NCBI GenBank assembly: GCA_003519375.1 | Contig: DOWV01000141.1 | Coordinates: 655 to 16,497 of the forward strand | Length of the DNA: 15,843 nucleotides | Direction: 5' to 3' | Origin: Bacteroidota bacterium | Lineage (GTDB): Bacteria; Bacteroidota; Ignavibacteria; UBA10030 | Shown: in pieces, positions 1-8,879 of the stretch | How the letters are laid out: each line of letters begins with the position of its first letter | Numbering within the stretch: position 1 is the stretch's first letter | Notes under the pieces: generated by a model | What the model saw: the letters and a program-made list of their open reading frames with translations, nothing else | Told to the model about the DNA's origin: nothing | Database searches by the model: none | Translations under genes and position numbers: made by a program

Positions 1-123
1 AAGAACCGGCAAGTGACGAGGCTGCACCTGAGACAAAGGAACCAGCGAGTGCTGAGTCCTCAGCTGAGGCGGAAGAACCGGCAAGTGACGAGGCTACACC
101 TGAGACAAGGGAACCAGCGAGTG
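1..123 (+). repeat. 72-bp tandem repeat inside the acidic tail
   Basis: Bases 1-51 and 73-123 match at 49 of 51 positions, giving a period of 72 bp (24 codons). Both differences change the encoded residue conservatively (Ala/Thr and Lys/Arg). The period is a multiple of three, so gain or loss of a unit would keep the frame. The array may continue to the left of the window. Within each unit the EPAS-coding block itself occurs twice, suggesting an older and shorter repeat. Confidence 0.85.
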
Positions 124-191
124 AGGGGCAGGGTGAGCAGGAAGCTGGCGAGTCCGGTCCGACAGAACCTGAGGAGAAACAGCCTCAGTAA
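1..191 (+). CDS. nusA: C-terminal acidic tail of upstream gene, probably nusA (partial)
   Basis: An open frame enters from the left edge (first whole codon at base 3) and ends at TAA 189-191, followed at once by a second in-frame stop, TAG 192-194. The 62 visible residues are almost only Glu, Pro, Ala, Ser, Thr, Asp, Gly and Gln, so this is a disordered acidic tail with no catalytic motif. It contains two copies of an EPASDEA(A/T)PET(K/R)EPAS unit. Identification as NusA rests on position only: nusA-infB-rbfA-truB is a widely conserved order, and NusA in several phyla carries an acidic C-terminal extension. The stop is 43 nt before infB. The frame is well supported by composition and the tandem stops; the name is an inference, and another acidic-tailed protein cannot be excluded from what is visible. 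Confidence 0.6.
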   Translation, partial: EPASDEAAPETKEPASAESSAEAEEPASDEATPETREPASEGQGEQEAGESGPTEPEEKQPQ

Positions 192-234
192 TAGCGTCAA
201 CAGTCACGCGTACTAAGAATGGACACCATACTGC

Positions 235-2880
235 ATGCCTGAGACTGCAGCGAAGAAAATAAAGATCTACAAGCTTGCGACGGAACTGAACCTTTCGAGC
301 GAAACGCTGCTGGAGTTCCTTCACAAGAAGGGATTCGAGGTCAAGAGTCACATGTCGTCGGTGACGGATGAAATGCTCTCGGCGGTCATGGGGCACTTCA
401 AGAAGGAGAAGGACGTCGCTGAGCGGCATCAGCGAAAGCTTCAGGAATTCCGAACGTCGCGGAAGAAGGAACCGTCAGAGAAACCAGAGAAGAAGCAGGC
501 CCCGGCAGAAACGCCCGCGGCGCCTGCTCCTACACCCGAAGCCGTCGAGCCGGAACCGACGCCTGAGGTCGAGAAAATCACGGTTGCGGAGGCCCCGGCG
601 GTCGAAGCACCGGTCGAGGTACTTCAGCCGGAAGCGGAGAAAGAAGAGGCACCGGAAGAAGTTGAAGAGGCACCTGCACCGGTGCTCCCTGTGGCCTCGA
701 AAGCCCCCGAACCCCCTCGTGTCAGAAAGCCGCTTTCACCCCTCGAACAGGCAATGGCTCGCCCCCGGATGGGATTGACCATCAAGGGGAAGATGCAAAT
801 CGCAAGGCCCGTGGCGCCGTCGGCGGCGGCCGCGGAAGCAGAGGATGAGAGCAAGAAGAAAAAGAAGAAGAAGAAACTCCGGGCGGAAACGAAAAAGCCT
901 GTCGGTAAACTGCCGATTAGCGACGATGAAGGGGAGATCAAGGCAAAGAAGCGGAAGAAATCCCGCCATGCAGAAGTCGACGAAGTACAGGTCGATAAGG
1001 CGATCCGTGAAACTCTCGCCGAAATGGTTGATGACTCGCTGAGCGCCCGCGCCGCGATCCGCAAGAAGAAGAAAAAGGAGCGTGAAGAGGAAGAGCAGCG
1101 GCTCCTCGAAGAGAAGGAACGCGATAAGATGCTCATTCGCGTCACCGAGTTCGTTACGGTTGGAGAACTTGCAGACCTCATGCGCGTCACGGTTGCAGAA
1201 GTCATTCAGAAGTGCATGAGCCTCGGCATCATGGTCTCTATCAACCAGCGGCTGGAAAAGGACACCATCCAGCTTGTGGCCGACGAGTTCGGATTCCAGG
1301 TGGTCTTCGAAACCGAGTTTACTTCAGATGCGCTTGCAGATGTTGAAGACGACGAAGAGACTCTAAAATTCCGTCCTCCTGTCGTGACCATTATGGGTCA
1401 CGTCGATCATGGCAAGACGTCGCTTCTCGACTACATCCGTAATGCAAACGTCGTAGCCGGCGAAGCTGGAGGTATCACGCAACACATCGGGGCATACGAG
1501 GTAAGTCTTCCGGAAGGGAAGCAAATCACTTTCCTCGACACGCCGGGTCACGAAGCCTTCACGGCAATGCGTGCCCGCGGTGCCCAGGTTACGGATATTG
1601 TGGTTCTCGTCGTTGCCGCGGATGATAACGTCATGCCGCAGACCGTGGAGGCAATCAGCCACGCGCAGGCAGCGTCTGTGCCGATCGTCATCGCCATCAA
1701 CAAAATTGACAAATCGGAAGCCAATCCCGAGAGAATCAAGCAACAGCTCTCTGAAAAAGGAGTGCTGGTCGAGGAGTGGGGCGGTAAGTACCAGGCGGTG
1801 CCCATTTCGGCCAAGACAGGATTGAATGTCGATCAACTGATGGAGCGCATCCTCCTTGAGGCCGAGCTTATGGACCTCAAGGCAAACCCGGACCGCCTCG
1901 CTCGTGGTGTGGTGGTCGAGTCTGAGCTCGACAGGGGAAAGGGGATCGTCGCGACCATCCTTGTGCAGAAAGGAACGCTCCACATCGGCGATTCCTTCAT
2001 CTGCGGCGTCTGGAGTGGCAGGGCAAGGGCAATGTTTGATGAACGCGGCAGGAGGGTGGAAGCCGCTCATCCGTCACAGCCTGTGCAGCTGGTTGGATTC
2101 GACGGGATTCCTCAAGCGGGAGATGACCTGGTCGTATTGGCAAGCGAACGCGAAGCAAGGGACATCAGTGTCAAACGTCAGCAACTGAAGCGTGAACAGG
2201 ACTTCCGGCAGCGCCGCACGATCACGCTTGACGACATCTCGAAGCAGATCAAAGAGGGTCAGGTCAAGGATCTGCTCATCATCGTGAAGGGCGACGTAGA
2301 TGGATCGGTCGAAGCGCTGTCCGACTCGTTGATGAAGCTTTCCACGACTGAGGTTAAGGTGGTTGTGATTCACAAGGGCGTCGGCGGCATTTCCGAGTCT
2401 GATGTTCTGCTAGCTGCGGCCTCACGCGCCGTCATCATCGGCTTCCACGTTCGGCCGAATCTCAATGCGCGCAGACTCTCCGAATCCGAAGAAGTCGAGA
2501 TTCGCCTCTACAACATCATCTACGACGCGATCAACGAGGTCAAGAGCGCCCTTGAAGGAATGCTCGCTCCGTCGCTCTCCGAGCAGGTGCTTGCAACCAT
2601 TGAAGTGCGTGATGTCTTCAAGATTTCCAGGGTAGGCACGATCGCAGGCTGCTATGTTCAGGATGGCAAAATCATCCGGAATAACAAGGTCCGCCTGGTG
2701 AGGGACGGTCTCGTCGTCTTCGACGGAACGATCGCCTCTCTCAAGAGGTTCAAGGAAGATGTGCGTGAGGTCGAACAGGGATTCGAATGCGGCATAGGCC
2801 TGGAAGGCTTCAACGACATCAAGGTCGGCGATACGGTCGAGGCGTATACCATCGTCGAAACGAAACGGAAACTTGCCTAG
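235..2880 (+). CDS. infB: Translation initiation factor IF-2
   Basis: This GTPase brings initiator fMet-tRNA to the 30S subunit and promotes 50S joining. At 881 aa it is a full-length bacterial IF-2. An IF2_N-type domain covers residues 1-55. A long low-complexity linker (about 60-285) is first Pro/Glu/Ala rich and then very basic, with eight consecutive lysines at 207-214. A second IF2_N-like segment lies at about 298-350. The G domain has G1 GHVDHGKT (388-395), G3 DTPGH (435-439), G4 NKID (489-492) and G5 SAK (525-527), followed by the beta-barrel and C-terminal fMet-tRNA-binding domains. The ATG at 235 fits the conserved N-terminus ([12 protein letters not shown]), although no strong Shine-Dalgarno precedes it. 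It is followed 14 nt later by rbfA in the same operon. The identification is certain. Confidence 0.98.
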   Translation: MPETAAKKIKIYKLATELNLSSETLLEFLHKKGFEVKSHMSSVTDEMLSAVMGHFKKEKDVAERHQRKLQEFRTSRKKEPSEKPEKKQAPAETPAAPAPTPEAVEPEPTPEVEKITVAEAPAVEAPVEVLQPEAEKEEAPEEVEEAPAPVLPVASKAPEPPRVRKPLSPLEQAMARPRMGLTIKGKMQIARPVAPSAAAAEAEDESKKKKKKKKLRAETKKPVGKLPISDDEGEIKAKKRKKSRHAEVDEVQVDKAIRETLAEMVDDSLSARAAIRKKKKKEREEEEQRLLEEKERDKMLIRVTEFVTVGELADLMRVTVAEVIQKCMSLGIMVSINQRLEKDTIQLVADEFGFQVVFETEFTSDALADVEDDEETLKFRPPVVTIMGHVDHGKTSLLDYIRNANVVAGEAGGITQHIGAYEVSLPEGKQITFLDTPGHEAFTAMRARGAQVTDIVVLVVAADDNVMPQTVEAISHAQAASVPIVIAINKIDKSEANPERIKQQLSEKGVLVEEWGGKYQAVPISAKTGLNVDQLMERILLEAELMDLKANPDRLARGVVVESELDRGKGIVATILVQKGTLHIGDSFICGVWSGRARAMFDERGRRVEAAHPSQPVQLVGFDGIPQAGDDLVVLASEREARDISVKRQQLKREQDFRQRRTITLDDISKQIKEGQVKDLLIIVKGDVDGSVEALSDSLMKLSTTEVKVVVIHKGVGGISESDVLLAAASRAVIIGFHVRPNLNARRLSESEEVEIRLYNIIYDAINEVKSALEGMLAPSLSEQVLATIEVRDVFKISRVGTIAGCYVQDGKIIRNNKVRLVRDGLVVFDGTIASLKRFKEDVREVEQGFECGIGLEGFNDIKVGDTVEAYTIVETKRKLA

Positions 2881-2894
2881 CACAGAGTGCGGAT

Positions 2895-3254
2895 ATGTCG
2901 GTTCGAACGGAGAAGGTAGCTTCCCTCGTCAAGGAAGTGATCAGCGAAATCTTCCAGCACCATTTCAGAATGGAAGAATACGGTCTTATGACGGTCACTG
3001 AGGTTCGGATGAGCCCCGACCTCAAAACGGCAAAAGTGTTCGTAAGTATTTTTGGGGATGAAGAGCGCAAGAAGAAAACGCTTGCGTTACTGGAAGTGGA
3101 GAAGAAAACGGTGCGAGGCGAGCTCGGGAGAAATCTCAGGATGAAATTCACGCCGAACCTGATGTTCTTCCTTGATGACACGCTCGACCATGCGATGCGC
3201 ATTGAAGATCTCTTGAACAAGATCCGCAAGGATTCACCGCCGCAAGAGGAGTAG
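2895..3254 (+). CDS. rbfA: 30S ribosome-binding factor A
   Basis: RbfA binds the 30S subunit late in assembly near the 5' end of 16S rRNA and supports 17S-to-16S maturation and cold adaptation. The product is 119 aa, the usual size. It shows the family pattern: an N-terminal helix (RTEKVASLVKEVISEIF), the strand VTEVRMSPDLKTAKVFVS, a central helix, and a C-terminal stretch with F-x-DDTLDHAMRIEDLL. The frame is open further upstream to an ATG at 2787, but that start would lie inside infB in another frame and would add 36 residues unlike any RbfA. The ATG at 2895, 14 nt after the infB stop, begins exactly at the conserved MSVRTEKVA. The upstream ribosome binding site is weak, so coupling to infB translation is plausible. 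truB follows after 10 nt. Confidence 0.96.
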   Translation: MSVRTEKVASLVKEVISEIFQHHFRMEEYGLMTVTEVRMSPDLKTAKVFVSIFGDEERKKKTLALLEVEKKTVRGELGRNLRMKFTPNLMFFLDDTLDHAMRIEDLLNKIRKDSPPQEE

Positions 3255-3264
3255 CAGGAAGCGC

Positions 3265-3996
3265 ATGAGCCACCTCGATCAGTACTTGCACAATGGAGAG
3301 CTGGGATCGGTACTGCTGATCGATAAACCGGTGGGCCTGACATCGTTCGATGTGATCTACCGGCTGCGACGGTGGCATGGAGTTGTAAAGGCAGGCCACG
3401 CGGGAACGCTTGACCCGCTGGCATCGGGGCTTCTGATCATCTGCATGGGGAAGGAGACCAAAAATCTTCACCGGTTCTCGAACCTCGATAAGGAGTACGT
3501 CGGCACGATGGAGCTTGGAATTCAAACACCCAGCTTTGATATGGAAACGGAAGTCTCTGAGCGAATGGATGTTTCCGGTGTGACGATCGATGGTCTCAAG
3601 TCCATCTTTGAACGATTTGTGGGACGCCAGTTGCAGATGCCCCCGATGTATTCGGCTGTCAAGCATAAAGGAAAACCGCTCTACAAGTATGCGCGCCGGG
3701 GCAAGATTCTCGAACGAAAGCCGAGGGAAATAGAGATTCGGGAACTCGTACTTACAGGATTTGCGCCCCCCAAGGTTGAGTTCAAAGTGCTCTGTTCGAA
3801 AGGGACCTATATCCGGTCTCTGGCGAATGACATCGGCGCAGCGCTCGGTTGCGGGGCGGCCCTGACAGCGCTCAGGAGGACCCGGATCGGAGCATATACG
3901 GTGGAAAATGCGGTGACACTGGAGCAGTTGGAAGCGACGAAGAAGGCGAACGAGCCACGGAGCGAAGAGGCGAATGATTACCGTATTCCAGCTTAG
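3265..3996 (+). CDS. truB: tRNA pseudouridine(55) synthase TruB
   Basis: TruB converts U55 in the T-arm of elongator tRNAs to pseudouridine and also acts as a tRNA folding chaperone. The 243-aa protein has the N-terminal LLIDKPVGLTSFDV segment and the GHAGTLDPLASGLL motif with the catalytic Asp at residue 50. The KEYVG motif at 76-80 contributes the conserved Tyr78, and the later CSKGTYIRSLANDIG segment is the usual tRNA-binding region. The length matches the shorter bacterial forms, without a large C-terminal PUA extension. A Shine-Dalgarno-like AGGAAG lies just upstream of the ATG. It is 10 nt downstream of rbfA, and its last 23 nt overlap the start of ribF, so the two are probably translationally coupled. 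Confidence 0.97.
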   Translation: MSHLDQYLHNGELGSVLLIDKPVGLTSFDVIYRLRRWHGVVKAGHAGTLDPLASGLLIICMGKETKNLHRFSNLDKEYVGTMELGIQTPSFDMETEVSERMDVSGVTIDGLKSIFERFVGRQLQMPPMYSAVKHKGKPLYKYARRGKILERKPREIEIRELVLTGFAPPKVEFKVLCSKGTYIRSLANDIGAALGCGAALTALRRTRIGAYTVENAVTLEQLEATKKANEPRSEEANDYRIPA

Positions 3997-4936
3997 CGAT
4001 ATTCCGTATTTGAAGAATTCCGTGGTAACGGTAGGCACCTTTGATGGTGTGCACCTGGCGCATCAGCAGCTCCTGAGGGAAGTGGTCGATCGGGCACGGG
4101 CCCGGAGCGGACGCAGCATCGTGCTGACGTTCGAGCCTCACCCGAAAGAGGTCCTCACCGGGAATCCGATGCAGCTCCTGACCACGCCGGAAGAACGTCA
4201 ACAGATTTGCGAGCAGCTCGGCATCGAGGTGTTCTTCCGGATTGAATTTACGTACGATTTTTCAAGACTCACCTCGCGTGAGTTCTATCTTCGCTACCTT
4301 GTGCAGGGATGCGGGGTGTCCGAGGTCGTTGAAGGATACGATCATCACTTCGGGAGAGACAGGGAAGGGAGTGTTGAGGCCCTTCTGAGCCTTGGAAGAG
4401 AATTTGAGTTCTCGGTTGCGGCGCTGAAGCCTGTCTATGTCGACGAAGAAATCGTCAGCAGCAGCCAGATCCGGCAACATCTTCTCCATGGAAGGGTCGA
4501 TCGCGCTCAACGGCTTCTCGGAAGACCATACAGCACCAGCGGAACGGTGATTCGCGGAGATGGCAGGGGAAGAGAATTGGGATATCCGACGGCGAATCTG
4601 CACATGTCGTCAAGCCGCAAATTGATACCGTCGAACGGCATTTACTTTGCGCAGGTGGATATCGGCGGACCCATGTATTTCGGGCTGGTCAGTATCGGCG
4701 TTCGACCTACGTTTTTCGAAAAGGGCAAGCGAATGGTGGAGGTCTATCTTCTTGATTTCGATGGAGACCTCTACGGCCGGACGATCAGCGTCCAGTTCCT
4801 GAAAAGGCTGCGTGACGAGCGAAAGTTTGAGGGCGCACGGCAGCTGATTGAGCAGATGGACCGGGACAAAGAAGAGAGCAGGAAGCTGGAATCCGAGTTT
4901 CGGGCGCACTTGAGGCAGGATCAGAAAAAGAGTTGA
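3974..4936 (+). CDS. ribF: Bifunctional riboflavin kinase / FAD synthetase
   Basis: RibF phosphorylates riboflavin to FMN and then adenylates FMN to FAD. The 320-aa protein has both modules. The N-terminal nucleotidyltransferase half carries GTFDGVHLAH (21-30), the HxGH-like nucleotide-binding motif, and VSSSQIRQHL (161-170), the S-S-x-I-R motif. The C-terminal riboflavin kinase half carries GRGRELGYPTANL (197-209), with the PTAN residues that bind Mg-ATP, followed by the NGIYFAQV strand. The ATG lies 23 nt inside the end of truB, preceded by a GAAGAGG ribosome-binding stretch, and no other start gives the canonical N-terminus. A flavin enzyme between truB and rpsO is the common arrangement of this operon in bacteria. 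The call is secure. Confidence 0.97.
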   Translation: MITVFQLSDIPYLKNSVVTVGTFDGVHLAHQQLLREVVDRARARSGRSIVLTFEPHPKEVLTGNPMQLLTTPEERQQICEQLGIEVFFRIEFTYDFSRLTSREFYLRYLVQGCGVSEVVEGYDHHFGRDREGSVEALLSLGREFEFSVAALKPVYVDEEIVSSSQIRQHLLHGRVDRAQRLLGRPYSTSGTVIRGDGRGRELGYPTANLHMSSSRKLIPSNGIYFAQVDIGGPMYFGLVSIGVRPTFFEKGKRMVEVYLLDFDGDLYGRTISVQFLKRLRDERKFEGARQLIEQMDRDKEESRKLESEFRAHLRQDQKKS

Positions 4937-4978
4937 AACACAGCATCTGAACTAACAGTCTATTCAAAAGGAGTCGCA

Positions 4979-5248
4979 ATGCCAATCACCAAAGAACACA
5001 AGGCCGAAATTGTCAAGAAATACGGCAAAACAGCAACCGACACCGGAACCCCGGAAGTGCAGATTGCCATTTTGACCGCTCACATTAACATGCTTTCCCC
5101 GCACCTCGAGAGTCACTCGAAGGATCATCACGGCCGGGTCGGGTTGTTGAAACTCGTGGGAAAACGCCGTCGTCTTCTGGAGTATCTTATGAAGAAGGAC
5201 ATCAGCCGGTATCGGAAGATCATTCAGGAACTCGAAATCCGGAAATAA
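4979..5248 (+). CDS. rpsO: 30S ribosomal protein S15
   Basis: S15 is a primary binder of the central domain of 16S rRNA and takes part in an intersubunit bridge. The product is 89 aa, the universal length. It shows the diagnostic core: [42 protein letters not shown], and a basic C-terminus. The start is fixed by the strongest Shine-Dalgarno of the window, AAAAGGAG at 4966-4973, six nt before the ATG. A 42-nt spacer separates it from ribF and a 65-nt spacer with a hairpin separates it from pnp. S15 controls its own mRNA in several bacteria; no matching leader fold was recognised here by eye. Confidence 0.98.
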   Translation: MPITKEHKAEIVKKYGKTATDTGTPEVQIAILTAHINMLSPHLESHSKDHHGRVGLLKLVGKRRRLLEYLMKKDISRYRKIIQELEIRK

Positions 5249-5271
5249 AGGGCAGGGGCCCGATCATTCAC

Positions 5272-5289
5272 TCGCCTGAAGTCAGGCGA
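5272..5289 (+). promoter_or_regulatory. Perfect hairpin between rpsO and pnp
   Basis: TCGCCTGA and TCAGGCGA form an uninterrupted 8-bp inverted repeat with AG between the arms (a 7-bp stem with a four-base loop in practice). It lies 23 nt after the rpsO stop and 24 nt before the pnp start. No run of T follows, so it is unlikely to be a strong terminator. In Escherichia coli the same interval holds a terminator and the RNase III hairpin through which PNPase represses itself. A processing or stabilising role here is an inference by position only. Confidence 0.55.
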
Positions 5290-5313
5290 TTTAGTAAAGA
5301 AAGAATCATATCT

Positions 5314-7482
5314 ATGGTAGTGACAAAAGAAGTTGAAATTGGCGGCAAGATTTTTTCGTTCGAAACCGGCCGATTCGCCAAACAAGCCGACGGCGCCGTC
5401 ATGGTCCGTTACGCCGACACCATGGTGTTGGCAACAGTCGTCAGTACAAAGGAGCCGAAGGAAGGACAGGATTACTTTCCTCTCCAGGTCGAATACCGCG
5501 AAAAGACATCTGCGGCGGGCAAAATCCCCGGAGGATTTTTCAAACGGGAAGGCCGCCCGACGGAGAAGGAAATTCTTTCCTCCCGTCTGATCGATCGCCC
5601 GATTCGGCCGATGTTCCCCGAGGGGTACTTCAACGAGACTCAGGTTCTCGTGACAGTCTACTCCTCCGATTCACAGCATGACGGAGATATTCTGGGAGCC
5701 TGTGCGGCCTCCGCCGCACTCATGGTGTCCGATGCACCCTTTGATGGTCCCATCGCCGAGGTGCGCGTCGGCAGAATCAACGGACAGTTTGTTATCAACC
5801 CTACGCATGATGAACTCGAGCACAGCGACATTGATGCCACTGTCGCCGGCACTGAGACCTCGATCGTTATGGTCGAAGGCGAGTCCATGGAGATCTCCGA
5901 AGCGGATATGCTGGAGGCGCTTCGTGTGGGACATGAGTCCATCAAGATCCTCTGCCGGGCCCAGAAAGAGCTCGCCCGCGAAATCGCCAGGGCGAAGCGC
6001 CCGGTCGCTCTCCCTCAGTACGCAGAGGGCTTGGTCACGGACGTAAAGCAGCTTGGAGAAGTCAGACTGAAGGAACTGAGCCAGACGGTCTTGGCGAAAG
6101 AACAACGCTCCGAATCGACTTCCCATGTTTACGAGGATGTGCACAAAGCGCTGGATGAAAAGTATCCCGAGCAAACCGCACAAATCGATGCTATTCTCCA
6201 CGACATTGAGTACCATGCAATGCGCTCAACGATTCTGGAGCAGGGCAAGCGATTGGACGGTAGAGGATTGACCGACATCCGGCCTATCACCTGCGAAGTT
6301 GGGCTGCTCCCGAGAACACACGGGTCGGCACTCTTTACGCGCGGGGAGACGCAGAGTCTGACGACGGCGACACTCGGCACCAAACTCGACGAGCAGATTC
6401 TGGAAGGGTTGATGGCCGAAACGACCAAGCGGTTCATGCTTCACTACAACTTCCCACCGTTCAGCGTCGGTGAAGTTGGTCGTGTAAGCGGACCAGGCCG
6501 GCGAGAGATCGGCCATGGAAACCTGGCCGAACGGGCTTTGAAGAACCTGATCCCGCCCGAAACAGAATTTCCGTACACGATCCGGATCGTCTCCGATATT
6601 CTGGAATCGAACGGCTCCTCCTCCATGGCAACGGTTTGCGCCGGTTCGCTCGCGCTCTTCGATGCAGGCGTTCCGGTGAAGCGGCCGATCGCCGGAATCG
6701 CGATGGGGCTCGTGAAGGAGGGAGACAAGGTTGCGATCCTGAGTGATATCCTTGGCAACGAAGATCACCTCGGCGACATGGACTTCAAGGTTGCCGGCAC
6801 GCAGCAGGGAATTACGGCGTTCCAGATGGATATCAAGATCCAGGGTATCACGCTTGCAGTCATGGAGAAAGCACTCGCGCAGGCAAAAGACGGTCGGTTC
6901 CACATACTCGGCGTCATGAATCAGTATCTTGCCGAGCCTCGCGCCGAACTGTCCCAGTTTGCCCCGCGATTGCAGACGGTGAAAATCCCGGTCGATATGA
7001 TCGGCACGCTTATAGGTCCCGGCGGCAAGAACATCAGACAGCTCGTCAAGGACAGTGGAGCCGAAATCAACGTCGAAGACGATGGAACGGTCACTATTGC
7101 AGCCGTCCAGAAAGAATCGGCCGATATCGCCATGGAGTTCATTCGGAAATTAGCTGAGCTTCCTGAGGTTGGAAAAGTCTATAATGCCACCGTCCGCAAA
7201 ATCATGGAATTTGGCGCCTTTGTTGAGATTCTTCCTGGGAAGGAAGGCCTTGTTCATATCTCGCAGCTGGATGTCAAGCGAGTAGAGAAGGTGGAAGACC
7301 TCTTTAAGGTCGGCGACACCATGGAAGTGAAACTCATGCAGATCGACCCCGAAGGTAAACTCAGCCTGAGCCGAAAGGCCACGATGCCGGGCGGCGAGAA
7401 TGCCAAGGAGGAGATGGATCGGGCGAGGGAACGCCGGAAATCGGCGCCTCACAGACCTCGTCCGGACCACGGTAGACGTTAG
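5314..7482 (+). CDS. pnp: Polyribonucleotide nucleotidyltransferase (PNPase)
   Basis: PNPase is a trimeric 3'-to-5' phosphorolytic exoribonuclease of mRNA decay that can also add tails. All five parts are present in 722 aa: a first RNase PH fold (about 10-140) with the [12 protein letters not shown] region, an alpha-helical linker, and a second catalytic RNase PH fold (about 310-545). A KH domain follows with its GPGG loop at 568-571, and then an S1 domain (about 617-688, [19 protein letters not shown]). In the second fold, DHLGDMD carries Asp484 and Asp490, the counterparts of the E. coli metal-binding catalytic aspartates. A short basic tail ends the protein. The ATG at 5314 gives the standard N-terminus ([20 protein letters not shown]); only a loose AAGAAAG lies upstream. 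It is the last gene before a terminator. Confidence 0.98.
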   Translation: MVVTKEVEIGGKIFSFETGRFAKQADGAVMVRYADTMVLATVVSTKEPKEGQDYFPLQVEYREKTSAAGKIPGGFFKREGRPTEKEILSSRLIDRPIRPMFPEGYFNETQVLVTVYSSDSQHDGDILGACAASAALMVSDAPFDGPIAEVRVGRINGQFVINPTHDELEHSDIDATVAGTETSIVMVEGESMEISEADMLEALRVGHESIKILCRAQKELAREIARAKRPVALPQYAEGLVTDVKQLGEVRLKELSQTVLAKEQRSESTSHVYEDVHKALDEKYPEQTAQIDAILHDIEYHAMRSTILEQGKRLDGRGLTDIRPITCEVGLLPRTHGSALFTRGETQSLTTATLGTKLDEQILEGLMAETTKRFMLHYNFPPFSVGEVGRVSGPGRREIGHGNLAERALKNLIPPETEFPYTIRIVSDILESNGSSSMATVCAGSLALFDAGVPVKRPIAGIAMGLVKEGDKVAILSDILGNEDHLGDMDFKVAGTQQGITAFQMDIKIQGITLAVMEKALAQAKDGRFHILGVMNQYLAEPRAELSQFAPRLQTVKIPVDMIGTLIGPGGKNIRQLVKDSGAEINVEDDGTVTIAAVQKESADIAMEFIRKLAELPEVGKVYNATVRKIMEFGAFVEILPGKEGLVHISQLDVKRVEKVEDLFKVGDTMEVKLMQIDPEGKLSLSRKATMPGGENAKEEMDRARERRKSAPHRPRPDHGRR

Positions 7483-7507
7483 TAATCTCCGAAAGGCTGA
7501 ACAGTAC

Positions 7508-7563
7508 AAATCCTCACTCGAATGATCCGCTCGAAAAAGCTGCTCAGAGGGTGAGGATTTTTT
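7508..7563 (+). terminator. Intrinsic terminator of the infB-pnp operon with long loop
   Basis: AAATCCTCAC (7508-7517) pairs perfectly with GTGAGGATTT (7551-7560), and six T residues run through 7558-7563. The 33-nt loop is longer than usual and may hold small internal stems. The structure begins 25 nt after the pnp stop and its T-run ends 12 nt before the aroA ATG, so it also occupies the aroA leader. A CTCA...TGAG pair inside the region could compete with the 3' arm, which leaves room for attenuation rather than plain termination; that is speculation. Confidence 0.75.
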
Positions 7564-7575
7564 ATTCATACGTGG

Positions 7576-8862
7576 ATGGACATCAAAATTTCGACAGCCA
7601 GAAGCCTTCACGGAACAGTTACGCTACCGGGGGATAAGTCTGTTTCCCATAGAGCCTTAATGATTGCCGCTCTAGGAGAAGGCGAATCTGAAATTCGCGG
7701 TTTTCTTGACGCTGCAGATCCTTTGAGCACAATGACCTGCCTTCAGGGACTCGGTGTTAAAGTGGAAAAAGTGCAGGGCGTTATTCGCGTCCACGGTAAG
7801 GGCCTGCACTCCTTGCAAGCACCAACTTCTGACCTCAATGCCGGAAATTCCGGGACCACGATGAGGCTTCTGAGTGGAATTCTCGCCGGCCAGCCCTTCC
7901 GTACGGGCCTTACAGGCGATGACTCGCTGCGCCAGCGACCCATGAAGCGCATTATTGAGCCGTTGAGCCGTATGGGTGCAAGAATTTCGTCAACGTCGGA
8001 GCACACAGCTCCTCTGGTCATCGAAGGATGCCACCCGCTTCATTCCATCCGGTATCGTATGGAAAAGCCGAGCGCTCAAGTGAAGTCTGCGGTGCTTCTG
8101 GCGGGATTGTTCGGAGATGGGACGACCGAGGTCTCCGAGAAAACCCAAACGAGGGATCATACAGAGCGGATGCTTGGCTTATCAGTCGTTCGCACGAATG
8201 ATGGATTCACGGCCTCTGTGACAGGAGGGAAGCGAATCTCTCCTCAAGCATACCAGGTTCCTGGCGACATCTCTTCCGCCTCATTCCTCATCGCCGCCGC
8301 CATACTCGTGCCAGGCTCTGAAATCCGGCTAAATGCGGTGGGCCTCAATCCGACTCGGACCAGGATCCTTGATCTCTTTCGCTCCCTGGGAGCATCAATT
8401 ACCGTGATCAGTGAGCGAGTTATTGCAGGGGAACTTATTGGCGACTTATTGGTAAAGAGCTCCCCGCTGCATGGAGATGTGAATTTGAATGCTCAAGATG
8501 TTGCTGAACTCATTGATGAGATCCCCATTATTGCTACGACATTAGCTCTCTCTTCAGTATCCTTGACCATAAGGGGTGGGGGAGACTTGAGAAACAAGGA
8601 ATCAGACCGTATTCGTGCTGTAGTCGAAAACCTCCGGGGCCTGGGTCTCGACGTTGAGGAATATCCGGACGGGTTTGCTTTTCAAAGCAAAAAGAGATTA
8701 ATTCCCGCTGAATGTAATAGCTACAATGATCATCGCATTGCGATGGCGTTCGGTGTTGCAGGGCTTGCGCTGGAGGGTGACACACTGATTCGCAGCGCAG
8801 AATGCGTCGATATTTCGTTTCCGTCCTTCTGGAGCCTCCTGGAGAGACTCCAGCACCACTAA
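7576..8862 (+). CDS. aroA: 3-phosphoshikimate 1-carboxyvinyltransferase (EPSP synthase)
   Basis: This enzyme joins shikimate 3-phosphate and phosphoenolpyruvate to form EPSP, step six of the shikimate pathway to chorismate. The 428-aa protein has the full set of motifs: LPGDKS (17-22, Lys21), [10 protein letters not shown] (88-97), RPMKR (121-125), a KSAVLLAGL core, DE at 314-315 in [15 protein letters not shown] (341-345) and NDHRIAM (384-390). The GNSGTT form of the phosphoenolpyruvate loop and the overall text resemble the Bacillus enzyme rather than the E. coli form (GNAGTAMR). The ATG at 7576 starts right at the conserved N-terminus, but no good Shine-Dalgarno precedes it and the pnp terminator fills its leader, so its own promoter is not obvious. 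The ABC ATPase follows 17 nt downstream. Confidence 0.97.
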   Translation: MDIKISTARSLHGTVTLPGDKSVSHRALMIAALGEGESEIRGFLDAADPLSTMTCLQGLGVKVEKVQGVIRVHGKGLHSLQAPTSDLNAGNSGTTMRLLSGILAGQPFRTGLTGDDSLRQRPMKRIIEPLSRMGARISSTSEHTAPLVIEGCHPLHSIRYRMEKPSAQVKSAVLLAGLFGDGTTEVSEKTQTRDHTERMLGLSVVRTNDGFTASVTGGKRISPQAYQVPGDISSASFLIAAAILVPGSEIRLNAVGLNPTRTRILDLFRSLGASITVISERVIAGELIGDLLVKSSPLHGDVNLNAQDVAELIDEIPIIATTLALSSVSLTIRGGGDLRNKESDRIRAVVENLRGLGLDVEEYPDGFAFQSKKRLIPAECNSYNDHRIAMAFGVAGLALEGDTLIRSAECVDISFPSFWSLLERLQHH

Positions 8863-8866
8863 GATC

Positions 8867-8871
8867 AGGAG
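8867..8871 (+). promoter_or_regulatory. Shine-Dalgarno that fixes a TTG start
   Basis: AGGAG lies eight nt before the TTG at 8880 and just after the aroA stop. This favours the TTG over the in-frame ATG at 8802, which is buried in aroA and has no such site. Confidence 0.75.
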
Positions 8872-8879
8872 TAACTGTC

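Noticed and set aside
853..864. Possible -1 frameshift site GAAAAAG in the Lys run of infB
   Set aside because: In frame it reads G AAA AAG, a weak form, with no clear downstream hairpin and no reason for a truncated IF-2 product.
624..1205. Ser/Phe/Arg-rich open frame antisense to the IF-2 linker
   Set aside because: The Ser and Phe runs are just the complement of the Lys and Glu codons of the linker.
1363..2070. 235-codon open frame antisense to the IF-2 G domain
   Set aside because: The composition mirrors the sense codons and there is no motif; explained by infB codon bias.
2787..2894. In-frame upstream extension of rbfA from ATG 2787
   Set aside because: It lies inside infB in another frame, and its 36 residues ([12 protein letters not shown]...) are shadow-like and unlike any RbfA; ATG 2895 gives the conserved start.
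3148..4038. 296-codon open frame antisense to truB
   Set aside because: No recognisable domain; a typical antisense shadow of a GC-rich gene, while the sense strand encodes a full TruB.
8802..8879. Upstream ATG start for the ABC ATPase
   Set aside because: It overlaps aroA by 61 nt, has no Shine-Dalgarno and adds non-family residues; TTG 8880 has AGGAG at eight nt.
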